Assembly (NCBI GenBank): GCA_032622095.1
Contig: CP136065.1
Span: 242,027,530-242,091,529, forward strand
Direction: 5' to 3'
Origin: Siphonodentalium dalli
Lineage: Eukaryota; Mollusca; Scaphopoda; Gadilida; Siphonodentaliidae
Length of the DNA stretch: 64,000 nt
Part shown: one piece after another, positions 1-10,757 of the stretch
Numbering within the stretch: position 1 is the stretch's first letter
How the letters are laid out: each line of letters starts with the position of its first letter
Program-made: the position numbers and the translations under genes
The notes under the pieces: model-generated
The model's input: the letters and a program-made list of their open reading frames with translations, nothing else
Databases searched by the model: none
What the model was told of the DNA's origin: nothing

Positions 1-31
1 TCACCCTACCGGAGTGTTTCACACCACTTTA
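1..31 (-). repeat. End of a family I dispersed repeat
   Basis: The first 31 bases are the reverse complement of the start of the repeats at 9735-10112 and 61573-61948 (GTGATGTGAAACACTCC, then a run like TAGGGTGA). The rest of this copy lies outside the window. Confidence 0.6.
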
Positions 32-885
32 ACACACGTGTCAGGTTGTGTTTATTACATTTCCTAGAATCCGTGCATTACAAATACAAGCTTACAATAT
101 TTATTTCGGCACATCCAGGGCTTATTCTATTATGTGTGATGATGCTTTTATTTTATAGTTCCAGTTTCATGGTTGAGGCGAACGTCATTTGACGTCAACG
201 GGGTGCGTATCCAACGTACGTTTCATATGTATTTGTAAATATGGGAAAGCAATAACACTGTACTTCTAGGAGCAAGCGTGTAACAAATGGCATGTCTCTA
301 TACGAATATCGAAAGTTTAACCCTTTCCTTATACTGATAACTGATTGACGACTATTTCCCTAAGGCAATATTCGGACAATAAGTTCACCACGACCAAGTT
401 TGTCAATTCAATTTATTCGTATTCTGATCATCAAAATAGATATAACAGAAACATACATTGTAATTATTGCAGATATCGATGCAAGTATATATATATTTTT
501 GCATGGATGCACATTTGGATATAATATATTTGTGTATAGCAATAGTGTCTTGATCTGTATATAATTATATTAATATTTATCTGATTTATAGGGTTATTGT
601 TATTGAGTTCGGCGTTATTGGTTACGTGTTCGGTCAATGGATATTGATTTTGATTGGTTTGTGTGATTAAGCCTCAAGAGGAATCAGATTGTAGTACTTG
701 TAGCGCTTATCAAATAAGCGCATCAATAGCCATAACATATTATATTGGTGTTGGGGTCCTTCTTTATAAAGTTTTGGTACATGTGTAAGCATTATGTATA
801 TCATATCGGTATATTTTGAAGGGGGTTTACTTGTTTGTCCGAAAATGAAGCCTCAAGTGTTCCGAAATATATCGATGACCTTATT
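32..885. other. No gene recognised
   Basis: AT-rich sequence with stops in all frames and no family resemblance that I can see. A TA-rich patch lies at about 485-580. Confidence 0.5.
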
Positions 886-1080
886 GAACTTGTTTGTTGA
901 ACTTATTATGTGAACATTTCCCACCAATGAATATGAATCATTCAGTACTTGTATTATCTTTTCGTCATACTATCGTCTGCTAATTATCCTGAACATCCTA
1001 TAAATGAATAATAGAGCATTCCTGGGATAATCCATTTAGTAAAGAAAGGACTATAACATGTCGATGTGTTCTCTATATGT
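886..1080 (+). repeat. Family J dispersed repeat, copy 1
   Basis: Shares ordered blocks with 6775-6985 and more weakly with 16950-17170: a GAACATTTCCCACC block, then CTGAACATCC, then AAATGAATAATA, then a block like AGTAAAGAAA and ACTATAAC. The copies are diverged and non-coding. No terminal repeats were found. Confidence 0.5.
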
Positions 1081-1087
1081 CTGAGAG

Positions 1088-1657
1088 TTAAAGGTACGCA
1101 ATCCGATTCGAGGGGTGCCCATATAATCAGATTCCAACAACAATCTGTTTAGAAATGCCGCTTGTTATCAGAATCGATTAATTGCCCAAAAATAATGCTA
1201 ACCACTGTCAAATATAGTATAACATTGCCCGAAACGTGTTATTTGTCAACATGTTGTTCGACGAAATTTGGCCTTATTATCAACAGGAGGCCTCTTGATT
1301 TTAGAGTTATCCATCTTCATCCGCAATTTGGTCCGAGACCGTCGGCTCGTCGACTTTTTACTGGGCCTCTAATAAGTCTAAATGGTGAAAAATAATATAT
1401 TTTAAAAATTGATATCTAATAACACTGAGCTTTGATAGGTGGGTTCTTCGACTCGAATAAAATATTTTGTACCCCGAAATCAAATAAATAGTAACTGAGG
1501 GGGCGCTTAATAAAAAGTAACTGAGGGGGCGCTTAATAAATAGTAACTGAGGGGGCGCTTAATAAATAGTAACTGAGGGGCGCTTAATAAATAGTAACTG
1601 AGGGGGCGCTTAATAAATATTAACCGAGGGGCGCTTAATCGGATTATGCACCTTTAA
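1088..1657 (+). mobile_element. TTAA-flanked non-autonomous element (family D), copy 1
   Basis: The left end reads TTAAAGGTACGCAATCCGAT. The right end is its inverted counterpart, ending ATTATGCACCTTTAA, so the element has about 20-bp terminal inverted repeats and TTAA at both ends. The interior matches, in the opposite orientation, the elements at 36556-37707 and 59690-60088. Near its right end it holds a 25-26-bp minisatellite (1487-1640). No transposase is present. The short open frame at 1162-1395 is shared with copy 2 only because the DNA is shared. Termini of this kind fit a piggyBac-type MITE, which is an inference. Confidence 0.65.
1487..1640. repeat. 25-26-bp minisatellite inside family D element
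   Basis: About six units of a TAACTGAGGGGGCGCTTAA type. It is the reverse complement of the 15-unit array at 36576-36950 in another copy of the same element, so copy number varies between copies. Confidence 0.8.
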
Positions 1658-1881
1658 ATGTTTTGTGCAATAACATAGATAATTGACAAAATAGTCAGAC
1701 CACTCATTTGAACCTCCAATGAGTAGTAATAAGACAGGGCATTACATACACGAAATACCCATCAACATCTTTTATATTCTCTTAAATAAAAAAATTGAGA
1801 AACGTGGCAGTAATTTATTTCCATATGTTTTCAGACAGAAGTGAGAAAAACGCTCTTTAATTGTACTAACTAATATATTGA

Positions 1882-2281
1882 TTAACCCTTTACAAAACAA
1901 ACCGGCCAAAACCGGCCAAATAAAGCTTCAACAGCCTAAAATATCTTCGGTCTGTCTCAATAAAACCATACAAATATGGATATCATTGGAACCGGCTCCT
2001 TGACCATATTGTGATAGTTACAGTTATACCCTGTGCCAATGCATTCTCTTATATATGCGAGTCGACCATAGGTCGCCTCGCATATATAAGAGAATGCATT
2101 GGCCTAAAAAAAATCTTTTTTTAACACTTTTTACCATTTTTTCTTACATTCTTTAACAATTTTATAATTTTTAATGTGTTAAGCCAATGCATTCTCTTAT
2201 ATATGCGAGGCGACCTATGGTCGAATCGCATATATAAGAGAATGCATTGGCACAGGGCCCTTCTGTTGGGTAACAGGTTAA
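1882..2281 (+). mobile_element. PAL element E1, type 1 termini, TTAA-flanked
   Basis: Bounded by TTAA (1882-1885 and 2278-2281). The left end is TTAACCCTTTACAAAACA, and the right end is the inverted form of the family terminus TTAACCCTTTACCCAACA with small changes. It contains two 67-bp palindromes at 2036-2102 and 2184-2250, separated by an AT-rich spacer, and flanked outward by CCCTGTG and CACAGGG. A 150-bp left arm with the ACCGGCCAAA motif repeated twice has no counterpart on the right. No protein is encoded, and the frame at 2176-2634 only crosses the palindrome. Close relatives lie at 12955-16160, 18191-18575 and 20465-20860. Confidence 0.8.
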
Positions 2282-2693
2282 CAAAGAACGCTCTTTATTG
2301 TTTCTCACTTTTTATATTTTGCAGATTTACCCGAAAGCTTGGATATATAATATTACTGCACAGGTCTAACACATCAACTAATACTGCGAATCAAGACATC
2401 TTCATTTCATTACAAAAGTCTGAGGAGGTAACCAATATATTTAAATATCGATCGATCGCGGAACCATACAATTCAACATTATTTATTTATTATACTATAC
2501 GTACATTGCGATGTGACTTTATGTGCCAAATTGAGAATAAAATATCGTTTACACTAAATAACAAGAGGCGATGCAACAATAATACCGAAGATAGTCATAT
2601 TTGTGGCCGACCCTTCACTTCATTCGCCTCATAGTTTACATTTTTCCTATGTAAAACAATCTCGTATGCATAAGAGAATTGATCATTGTAAAT
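2282..2693. other. No gene recognised
   Basis: AT-rich. It begins with the short dispersed motif AAAGAACGCTCTTTATT. The open frame running through it starts in the preceding palindrome and shows no domain. Confidence 0.45.
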
Positions 2694-3160
2694 ATATGTG
2701 ACCCGCCATATCAAATCCAGTCTTAAGTCGGGATTTTTTTACCCTGTGCCAATGCATTCTCTTATATATGCGAGTCGACCACAGGTCGCCTCACATATAT
2801 AAGAGAATGCATTGGCCTAACAATTTTTTACAATTTTAATATTTTTTTCTTGTATTCTTTAACAATTTTATAATTTCACCCATACAGAGCCCCAGACAAA
2901 CATGAGCAGACGACACTATTCTATATGCTTCTATATATGTGTGGGGCTTCCTGCATGGTAATGGATGTTTTTTATTTTATGTCCTAAAAATTGTAAGAAA
3001 CATTTATTTAAAAAAAAATGATAAAACATTGTTAGGCCAATGCATTCTCTTATATATGCGAGGCGACCTATGGTCGACTCGCATATATAAGATAATGCAT
3101 TGGCACAGGGTAAAAAAATCCCGACTTACGACTGGATTTGATATGGCGGGTCACATATGT
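2694..3160 (+). mobile_element. PAL element E2, type 2 termini
   Basis: The long terminal inverted repeats (about 55 bp) start ATGTGACCCGCCATATC and include AAGTCGGGATTTTTTTACCC. They lead directly into two palindromes at 2749-2815 and 3037-3103. The spacer contains a block with AGAGCCCCAGACAAACATG, also found at 7480-7560 (inverted) and 48018-48100. The termini are unrelated to type 1, but the palindrome and its CCCTGTG/CACAGGG borders are the same. A target-site duplication cannot be read with confidence because the flanks extend the inverted repeat. Confidence 0.75.
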
Positions 3161-3751
3161 TCACATATGTTTTTCTCTCACCAAACTTTAATTAATCAGT
3201 TCATTAATCTTCTCATTATGCTCTGTTTTCTTCCTCTTATATACTTAATCTTGCCTTCCACTTCTCACTGACCACTATATGTATACTTTTATTTTCTTAG
3301 GAGATAGCTGTATAAGTATATAGCTTGTTGCCAAATCATCTACCCCCTTCAACCCTTTATATACATACTTGTGTCATGCTTACTAATTATTTTATATTCG
3401 GTAAGAAATAGTTATTGTTAAAACCAACAGTTGCCAAAATTATCAAATTTCATATCAGATAACAAAACGTGAGTTCCAAATCTCTGTTGTCATAATTCGT
3501 GCTAAGCTCGACCACCTGTTCGTGACGGGTATTAGATTTTTGCTCTATATCCCCCACATACTTTTATAAATAGAAGTCAGAGATAGGCTGTCGGTTATAT
3601 GGTGAATTCTTCAGATTACAAACCAGCTTCTTAAGAACGCGATCTGTCAGCGCCTGTCTAGATTACAGTATCGCCCTGTTTCATTTCTAAATTTTAGGAT
3701 TGGGTTATGTTTGTTTCGAGTTATATGCACTCTTATCGGCGCATCTGATGC
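3161..3751. other. No gene recognised
   Basis: AT-rich, with short frames only. No repeat relationship was noticed. Confidence 0.45.
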
Positions 3752-4024
3752 CTATGTTTTCCCGTCCAACCAATCACGAATAATCTCACACTGATCTTCT
3801 CTGAGGCCAATTATGTTATATGTTTCGTTGGAAGGCTGTTGCATGAACAACAGCGTTATACTAACTTGAGGGACACCATAAGCGTGCGGAATGCCTTGTG
3901 CATCCCGGCCAAATATCAAGCAAAAACGCTTCAAAGTTGTGCTACAGTTTGATATTTCAGAAGAACCATCGACAACAGCGCAAGTCGTAAAACCTGATTT
4001 AAATATAGACAAGACTGCGTTCAT
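3752..4024 (-). CDS. Unrecognised open frame, possible exon
   Basis: A 90-codon frame on the minus strand without stops. Its translation has a balanced composition (for example LIFGRDAQGIPHAYG and IIGLREDQCEIIRDWLDGK), unlike the low-complexity frames around it. I do not recognise a family. No splice sites or promoter are evident, and the opposite strand is also open across part of it. It could be a decayed element fragment or a chance frame. Confidence 0.2.
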   Translation of the reverse strand: MNAVLSIFKSGFTTCAVVDGSSEISNCSTTLKRFCLIFGRDAQGIPHAYGVPQVSITLLFMQQPSNETYNIIGLREDQCEIIRDWLDGKT

Positions 4025-4065
4025 CTGTCAAAGGTTTTGGCAAATTGAAAAATATTCCGTTTCCC

Positions 4066-4112
4066 GGTGTGTGTGTGAGGGTGTGTATGTGTGTGTGTGT
4101 GTGTATATAATA
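4066..4112. repeat. GT-rich microsatellite
   Basis: An interrupted (GT)n tract followed by ATATAATA. Confidence 0.8.
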
Positions 4113-4269
4113 TTTTTGTTTCGTCTCAAATGGCACAGGGCCACACCCAATCTGACACCCCCATGTATATTTACTAATGCGTGTGCATAAGCCAAAATTA
4201 TGAAACATGTTTGGTGACTGCAAATTAAGAACATAATTTGGCCCAGAGCCCTACATAACTTGGGGCAAT

Positions 4270-4687
4270 GAAATGGAGAGGCAGGTGCTAGCTCGTTTTA
4301 GGGCTAGTTCACACAGCTTGGAAATCGAGAAGGGTAGATTGATGCATTGATTTAGGCATTGGTGCAGATAAAAGATTATGCGAATTATGTAAACTAGAAG
4401 TTGGAGACGAGCAACACTTCATGGTGAAATGTCCAAAGCTGGAGAATGTGCGCAAGCCTCTTTTGAATCAAATAATAAATAAATATCCCAATATCAAGGT
4501 ATTAGATGATAGCAATAAGTTCATATGATTCATGAGCTCCGAGGACACCTCCGTAATGAAATGGCTAGTCCACTTACTGATATCGCTATTTTCTGCTAGG
4601 TCCCTAATTCTGACTGACAATCCAGCAAGCAAAGTAAAAACCATTACCTTGGCATACACACGCTGCAAACCTTCATTATTTTATTAA
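4270..4687 (+). pseudogene. Decayed LINE ORF2 C-terminus (family 1)
   Basis: The translation in two frames gives VLARFRASSHSLEIEKGR, then after a frameshift RLCELCKLEVGDEQHFMVKC. This is the CX2C-X8-H-X4-C zinc-binding tail typical of non-LTR retrotransposon ORF2 proteins (zf-RVT type). An internal stop lies near 4527 and the frame ends at 4687. It is a truncated, non-functional 3' fragment. A second, better preserved tail from another LINE follows at 4738. Confidence 0.65.
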
Positions 4688-4737
4688 TTGTTTCCTTATA
4701 AATATACATTTTATTAATTGTTTCCTTATAAATATAC
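4676..4737. repeat. Direct duplication of about 30 bp
   Basis: The block TTTTATTAATTGTTTCC plus TTATAAATATACA occurs twice head-to-tail, exactly between the two LINE tails. It could be a target duplication or replication slippage. Confidence 0.7.
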
Positions 4738-5510
4738 ATGTTAAGACTGTATAAAGACCTCAAAACGGAATATCTCACAGAAACATACGTAAAACTGAAC
4801 ATTAGTAAAGGAGAACGTTCAGTTGTTGCCCGATTTCGGTGCGGTATCCTGCCGCTACGTGTAGAGACCGGTCGATGGCGAAATGAAGACTTGGTCGACC
4901 GAATATGTGTGTTCTGCCAATCAAAGTCTGTGGAAGACGAGCTCCATTTTTCTCTTCACTGCAACGCATATGATAATTTACGGACGGATTTTTTTCGTAG
5001 TGCCAATTTCCACATCAATCGTGTGAATTCTCTGACTTATATGGCCAAACATTTATTCGATAACTTTCCGCGACAAACTGCTAAATTCCTGTACCGTGCA
5101 TTTGGAGAAAGACAGACATTACTAACGACGCCGCGAAATTAATTAATTAATAATTATATTTATTTTGAAATAGAGTGACTTATAGGCCCTATGGGCCGGG
5201 TGTAATTGTCGATTATTGTTGTGTGTGTATACGCATTTATATATGTAACACAATGTCACTATAATAAACAAATATTCAATTCATATACATGTTATTATAC
5301 CCTACATTGTTCCGTATTACACTGAAATTGTGATGTCTAGGTCCCATTTTATTGTTGTTTCCAATTGTACAAGTCGTACTTAACTCTCAATCATCGAAAT
5401 CATAACTGTTTTTTATTTGATATACTGTGTATATCACCCTAATTCACTGCCTGTAAAGGCCCTATGATTGGCAAATAAAGTTATTCTATTCTATTCTTTT
5501 CTATCTAACA
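4738..5510 (+). pseudogene. LINE 3' fragment: ORF2 C-terminus plus 3' UTR (family 2)
   Basis: An uninterrupted 134-codon frame (4738-5142) contains RFRCGILPLRVETGRW and the zinc motif CVFCQSKSVEDELHFSLHC (CX2C-X9-H-X4-C), followed by a short tail. This is the extreme C-terminus of a non-LTR retrotransposon ORF2. The endonuclease and RT domains are missing, so the copy is 5' truncated. The ATG at 4738 is only the first in frame. The 3' UTR runs to GGCAAATAAAGTTATTC followed by an (ATTCT)n tail near 5510. The last 130 bp occur again at 5637-5766. Confidence 0.8.
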
Positions 5511-5636
5511 TTCTATATAATTATGTCCAAACCTTCAAATACGGTGTCTAGACTTCTGTAATGCCACCATTGTTACCTGACAATATACCACTACCCACCA
5601 TCTACCATTCAGTCATGTTACAGACAAAGGATTATT

Positions 5637-5766
5637 GTACAAGTACTTAATTCTCAATCATCGAAATCGTAACTGTTTTTTATTTGGTATACTATGTATA
5701 TCACCCTAATTCACTGCCTGTGAAGGCGCCTATGATTGGCAAATAAAGTGATTCTATTCTATTCTG
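5637..5766 (+). mobile_element. Second copy of the family 2 LINE 3' end
   Basis: Closely matches 5370-5505, including CTCAATCATCGAAATC, TATATCACCCTAATTC, GGCAAATAAAGTGATTC and the same ATTCT tail. It has only about 130 bp of 3' UTR, so it is a severely truncated insertion next to its relative. Confidence 0.8.
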
Positions 5767-6774
5767 TGCATCGACGGACGCACCATCCTAATAAATCACT
5801 CAGGCTATAGGAATTATCCCTCGCATGGTTCCTTTTAGTTGACGTTTATTCGTTTTCTGTGGAGGGTGGCTTCATTAAGAAGATATCTTATTTCGGCCTG
5901 TGTTGACTGGACAAAATATATAGCGTGTGAATACCCTTCATCCCAATGTTGTTCCTCACTATCAAAAATATCACTCACAGTTTTCAATAGTTTTATTGCC
6001 TTCGTCAAGAAAGTATATGACATACAAGACAAAATACAAAATACAAAATCAAAATACAATATACATCACGCAGGGATGGACATATTTTACACTCCAGGTA
6101 TCCCACCTTGGTGTGAGGTGAAACAAACAATCTTAGAGTGACTTCGAGATCGGCTGCAGCTTCGGTCACAGATTATATCGGAAATAAGTCGAACGACTAT
6201 GACCGCGGCTGCATCCGCAACGAATGCCACTTTCAGTATCCCATACAAACAACATGAATTTCCTGTAATTTAATCATCGAATTTGAGGGTCTGGTATCAT
6301 AAACTATATAGGGTTATCTGTTGATCAGACCAATGCTGTATATTTTATAAATAAACATTATTAGTTTATATTGACCAAGGCGTGTATATACGATCGGTTA
6401 TAATTATATGGCATATGCATATAAAAAAAACATCGACATTCGGAATTAACTATAAACTCCAACTTTCCAAAAATAGTTTCATAAAATTAGACAGATAAGT
6501 GTTTTCCTAAAACAACCATCGAACCCAAAGATAAAAACCTACACATAACAACTACAGATTAATTTTTTCATTCATTCAATCATTGTCCGCCTTTTTGATT
6601 TATTTATTGGCCGCCATTTTAGATTTGATCGGTAGTACGTGAACTCGCAACCAGGATTTGGTGGAAACGTGACGTCACATATCCTGGTCATGGTAATTTC
6701 GAGGTCCCAAATCCGGCTGTGACTCGAAGTCACTCTTAGATTAACACTTTCGGTACTAACTGTCCCGTATAGGG
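5767..6774. other. Mostly unassigned; one weak minus-strand frame
   Basis: A minus-strand frame at 5835-6059 reads LKTVSDIFDSEEQHWDEGYS and on to a stop. A pyrimidine- and T-rich stretch precedes it, which could suit a terminal exon, but no domain is recognised. The rest is AT-rich with short frames. Confidence 0.25.
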
Positions 6775-6985
6775 GATGTTCATTCAGATAAGTTGAATAC
6801 ATAGCCGTTTGTTGAAATTATTATCTGAACATTGCCCACCAATGTGCAGGAATACTTCTGTATTATCTGGCGTCTACTTATATTTCCTGAACATCCCTCT
6901 AAATGAATAATAGACCATTCCGATGCATATTTTTTGCATTCAGTAAAGAAACTATAACGAATGGAATGTGGTGTCCATGACTCGG
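6775..6985 (+). repeat. Family J dispersed repeat, copy 2
   Basis: Ordered matches to 886-1080: TGAACATTGCCCACCAATG, CCTGAACATCC, AAATGAATAATAGA and CAGTAAAGAAACTATAAC. Confidence 0.55.
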
Positions 6986-7111
6986 TGACTATTTCATGCA
7001 TTCATGGCAATCCGATCCATATGCATTTGTTATGTAATTAACGATGACTCCTGTCTTGGTTCCATGTGTTTCCGATGAGTTCGCAGCCCTCAATCATTAA
7101 CACGTCATTCG

Positions 7112-7134
7112 CCTATATATATATATATATATAT
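7112..7134. repeat. TA microsatellite
   Basis: About eleven TA dinucleotides. Confidence 0.85.
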
Positions 7135-7279
7135 CATGTCAGTGTGAACAGTACGTAAAGAGTGTACGATAAGCAAAACACTCAACACCGGGAGACCGAC
7201 AAAACGCACCGTGGATAATCAGTATTCACTGTGACGTTTTCGCGGTTATCCATGATGAACTTGCGTGTAGCGGATTGAT

Positions 7280-7660
7280 ATGTGAGCCGCCATATCAAAT
7301 CCAGTCGTAAGTCGGGATTTTGTTTTACCCTGTGCCAATGCATTCTCTTATATATGCGAGTCGACCATAGGTCGCCTCGCATATATAAGAGAATGCATTG
7401 GCCTAACAATTTTTTTTCATTTTTTTAAAAATAAATCTTTCTTACAATTTTTATGACATAAAATAAAAAAACATCCATTACCCTGCAGGGAGCCCCACAC
7501 ATATATAGAAGCATATATAAAAGTGTTGTCTGCTCATGTTTGTCTGGGGCTCTGTATGGGTGAAATTATAAAATTGTTAAAGAATACAAGAAAAAATTAT
7601 TAAAATTGTAAAAAATTGTTAGGCCAATGCATTCTCTTATATATGCGAGGCGACCTATGG
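7280..7660 (-). mobile_element. PAL element E3, type 2 termini, truncated
   Basis: The terminus TGTGAGCCGCCATATC with AAGTCGGGATTT leads into a palindrome at 7335-7401. The spacer matches E2 but inverted (GGGGCTCTGTATGGGTG). A second palindrome begins at 7624 and stops after its centre at 7660, where unrelated sequence starts. The copy is therefore in reverse orientation to E2 and lost one end inside the palindrome. Confidence 0.75.
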
Positions 7661-7789
7661 CATTTCGAAGGTTAATGGAGCTTCCCACAGAGGCCACACT
7701 TACAGCGGTGCGTAGTACCGCCCACTGGCAATAAGCCACGCTTGCCCTTATGTTATAACTAGTCTCCTCAGTGCGCATTGCTTACATTA
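7661..7789. other. Unassigned sequence abutting the broken palindrome
   Basis: Different in composition from the AT-rich neighbours. A short minus-strand frame ends in the palindrome and shows no domain. Confidence 0.3.
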
Positions 7790-8165
7790 CATTTTTGAAC
7801 GTTTTTTATGAACTCCTTGCACAATTTAACATTAAAATTTAAATTAAATTTGTTTAATTCCACAATTTTTTTTTTTTTAAATGTTTTAGATTTAACTACT
7901 TGTTCAATTTAACCATTAAATTTTTAAGTTTAAATTTTTTTTTTCTAAATAAAAATTTAATTTAATTATGGTATTTTTTTTACACTGAACTGCTGATTCA
8001 ATTTAAATTCAAATTTTTAACTTTTATCTTTTAATTTTAAGTTAAATTTAAAAAAATAAAATTTAATTTAAATATTGTATGTTTTTAGATTGAACTGATG
8101 ACTAAATTTAGCATTTAACAAAAAAAATAAAATAAAATTTAATTTAAACGAAAACATTAAAATTA
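7790..8165. repeat. AT-rich low-complexity block
   Basis: Dominated by diverged repeats of TTTAAATTAAATTT type and T or A runs, roughly in alternating orientation. No coding potential. Confidence 0.6.
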
Positions 8166-8809
8166 AGCAAATAAACGCCGTTATAACATACGCCAGGAAA
8201 CCCAGAGTCACCACACCATTCTTTTAGCATTTAATTGTGAAAAATATGACAAGTGTCATGCAAAATATGTGTTATAACCATGGATAAATTTCCAACACCA
8301 TGACGCATATAGAAATTTCAGTACATCATGATTTGACAACAAAAATGTTGTTTGAATACAGCCAATTTAACACTGAATGTATGCATGGATATCCAAATTA
8401 GGGTGAAAAAAGATGGCATCAGAATTTGTATGCAGCCAAAGTTCGACTCAGTCACTAATTGGTTGAAAATATCTGCAAATAATTATTTGATTGACAGATG
8501 TGAAAAGGTCCATTGCTGCACTTTCAGGGTTCAAATATGGAACAATAAAGATCGTTCCTTGTTAATAATTTATTGCTATGGTACAGAGTATCGCTTTCGT
8601 CACATCCTGGAAATGAAATTGGTCGAAGGGGGGGGGGGGTACACCATATACATCTCCCCACACAAACGTTCACTATATCGAGATAAACGTAACAAAGAAC
8701 GCTCTTTGTTCTTGCTCGTTTTTATACGCCAGTTAAAAAAAATTCGGCCGTACTGTGTAATGTATTATGCGTTGCATAACCTATTGTAAATTATCTCTAC
8801 ATGTGATTT
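8166..8809. other. No gene recognised; contains a 12-G run
   Basis: A 145-codon frame (8352-8789) starts at a TTG, crosses a run of 12 G at 8628-8639 and shows no domain, so it is not called a gene. The motif AAAGAACGCTCTTTGTTC lies at about 8697. Confidence 0.4.
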
Positions 8810-9180
8810 CCCCCTATGACGTCACTCAATTGCCTCCCCGATGACCACGCAAAACATCACCCATTTACCGATTGTTATGAACAAATCTGGCAATGGTCCT
8901 GGTTGGTACCCATCAACTTAAATAATATCTGTAACATACCCTTGATAATTATGTTCACAAGCCATGATTGTCTGTGCACTCACATGGAGACGACCGCCCA
9001 GATATAAGCCATCTTCAAACATTCACTATAGAGATACATATGGCAACGGGGATGACAGGAAGATAGCCTGGAAGGGCTATATCACCCCGTGCAATATACA
9101 CAAGATTCGTATTTATTGTTCATATATGTTTGTGATATTCATGTATTTATATTGTAAATAAACTTTATCCTATCCTATTA
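8810..9180 (+). mobile_element. Possible retroposon 3' end
   Basis: The stretch ends in AAATAAACTTTATCC followed by a short CTATC repeat. This has the form of the AATAAA-like signal plus simple-repeat tail seen on the LINE at 4738-5510. No coding part is preserved. A host 3' UTR is an alternative. Confidence 0.3.
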
Positions 9181-9184
9181 GTGT

Positions 9185-9656
9185 GTCTGTCTGGCCGTCG
9201 TTGTCCAGTTTGGATTATTTTAACTGAACCAAAATTGATATGTGTGTTTCCGAGCTAAAACTTCAGCCAAGTTCAAATATGAGTTCCGTCCAATTATTTT
9301 TAAACGACTTACGACCCTTTTTCGACTTCGAATTTGTCTGATTTAATAACATGTGGATTTCTGATGGATAACTCAAGTTTGAATGTTTCATCGTTTTATA
9401 TGCCCATTTGGGGGAAAAAACTGTAATATTATGTAATCAGTCCATTCGACAGTGTGTCTGTCTGGCCGTCTGGCCGCCCGTTAACAGTTTTGGTTTTCGA
9501 CCGATAACTCCAGTTTTGATTACTTTATCTAAACGAAAGTTCCCAGCTAAGACTACAGGCCAAGTTCAAATATTGGTTCCGTCCAATTATTTATACATGA
9601 GTTATATACGGGCCTTTTTCAAACTAATTTATCTGATTTAAATGCAATTTACAAGT
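9185..9656 (+). repeat. Family E repeat, about two units
   Basis: Two diverged units share GTCTGTCTGGCCGTC, a GATAACTC block, AGTTCAAATATGAGTTCC and CCAATTATTT, ending in TTTTTCGACTT-like blocks. The same unit recurs at 20380-21300, 23640-23915 and 53400-54120. Confidence 0.65.
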
Positions 9657-9734
9657 AACTATAACGGTCGTATTTAGCCACGCCCCAGCGATGTTCTTAT
9701 TTAATTGTTCTGTCATATTTTCATTCCCGACACG

Positions 9735-10112
9735 TGATCGATATATTTAAAGTGATGTGAAACACTCCGATAGGGTGATAAAATATTAGTGGAGAATAAT
9801 CTTGTTCAAAGAATTAATTTTTACAAATATATTATATCCAAATTGACCAGATACCATCATTCTTATATATTAATTCAATGCAGTGAAATCGTTTTCGTAA
9901 GTTTATCGCCGATAGATGCGTCCCGAATCGAGTAGTAAATATTATACAATTGAGCATAGTTCAGACGATGTTTTCTATGGAGTGGTACGGTGGATTTGCT
10001 TCAGATTTTCGGCGACGTTAGTAGAATGCTACATTCACACAGTTGACATAGCGCATGAGTACTAACTTATCAGTTTCACGCACCCGAACAAGTACATAAT
10101 ATATATTTAAAT
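9735..10112 (+). repeat. Family I element, full copy
   Basis: Starts TTTAAAGTGATGTGAAACAC and ends near ATATTTAAAT. The interior includes TTTATCGCCGATAGATGCG, GACGATGTTTTCTATGGAGT and TACTAACTTATCAGT. It aligns end to end with 61573-61948 and, without its first third, with 19580-19795. Both ends carry TTTAAA, so TTAA target use is possible but not shown here. Confidence 0.65.
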
Positions 10113-10757
10113 CATGCATATGTATATAATGGATCGCTTCAAAATCAGTGCACTCCAAGCGTCTGCGATCGCAACTGACTGACTGCATTGCCTGCGATTT
10201 TCAGAACAGGCGTTATTGTTATATATAAAATATTTTTACTTCCAGGTATCTATAATTGGTACATGTAAATATAGAATTTGTGGGGTACTCAGGGGCATAT
10301 GGCAAACTGCCTGACCCCACATCGCGATATCGAAAGGCATATCGTCGCGGCTCACTTGGGCCGATCAGATCTCGGGTAATATCAACGAGCATAAACAATA
10401 GGAAACGAGACTTACCTTTGCTGTAACGAGTTATCTGCAAACGTTGATTCTAACAAAGCTGATGATGTGAGTAGAATACCACAACAAATGGAACCCAGAG
10501 CTTCGTTTCGGTTGTATACATACGGGTTTTTACGAGGCCCGCGCGGTAATTGTTTTCACATATGTAGGGATAAAAATAACATTTAGCATCAAGCTACATT
10601 AACAGGGTATTAGAACTAATATTTATTGCAACGTTGCTTTATCGAACGAAGACATAGATTAGCTAAAACCTTGCTAGTATGAACGTCTTTTAATTAAACA
10701 TAAAAGATCCGGTATGTTTTATATTTTAACATCACCTCGGCAACGCACACCTGCAAG
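10113..10757. other. No gene recognised
   Basis: Short frames only (for example 10219-10440 minus, without a recognised domain). Confidence 0.4.

Noticed and set aside
2176-2634. 152-codon frame
   Set aside because: Begins inside a PAL palindrome and continues through AT-rich DNA without any domain. The same palindrome gives similar short peptides elsewhere (2939, 7182, 13097 minus, 18238, 47798).
8352-8789. 145-codon frame
   Set aside because: Opens with TTG, crosses a 12-G run and shows no recognisable family. Low support.
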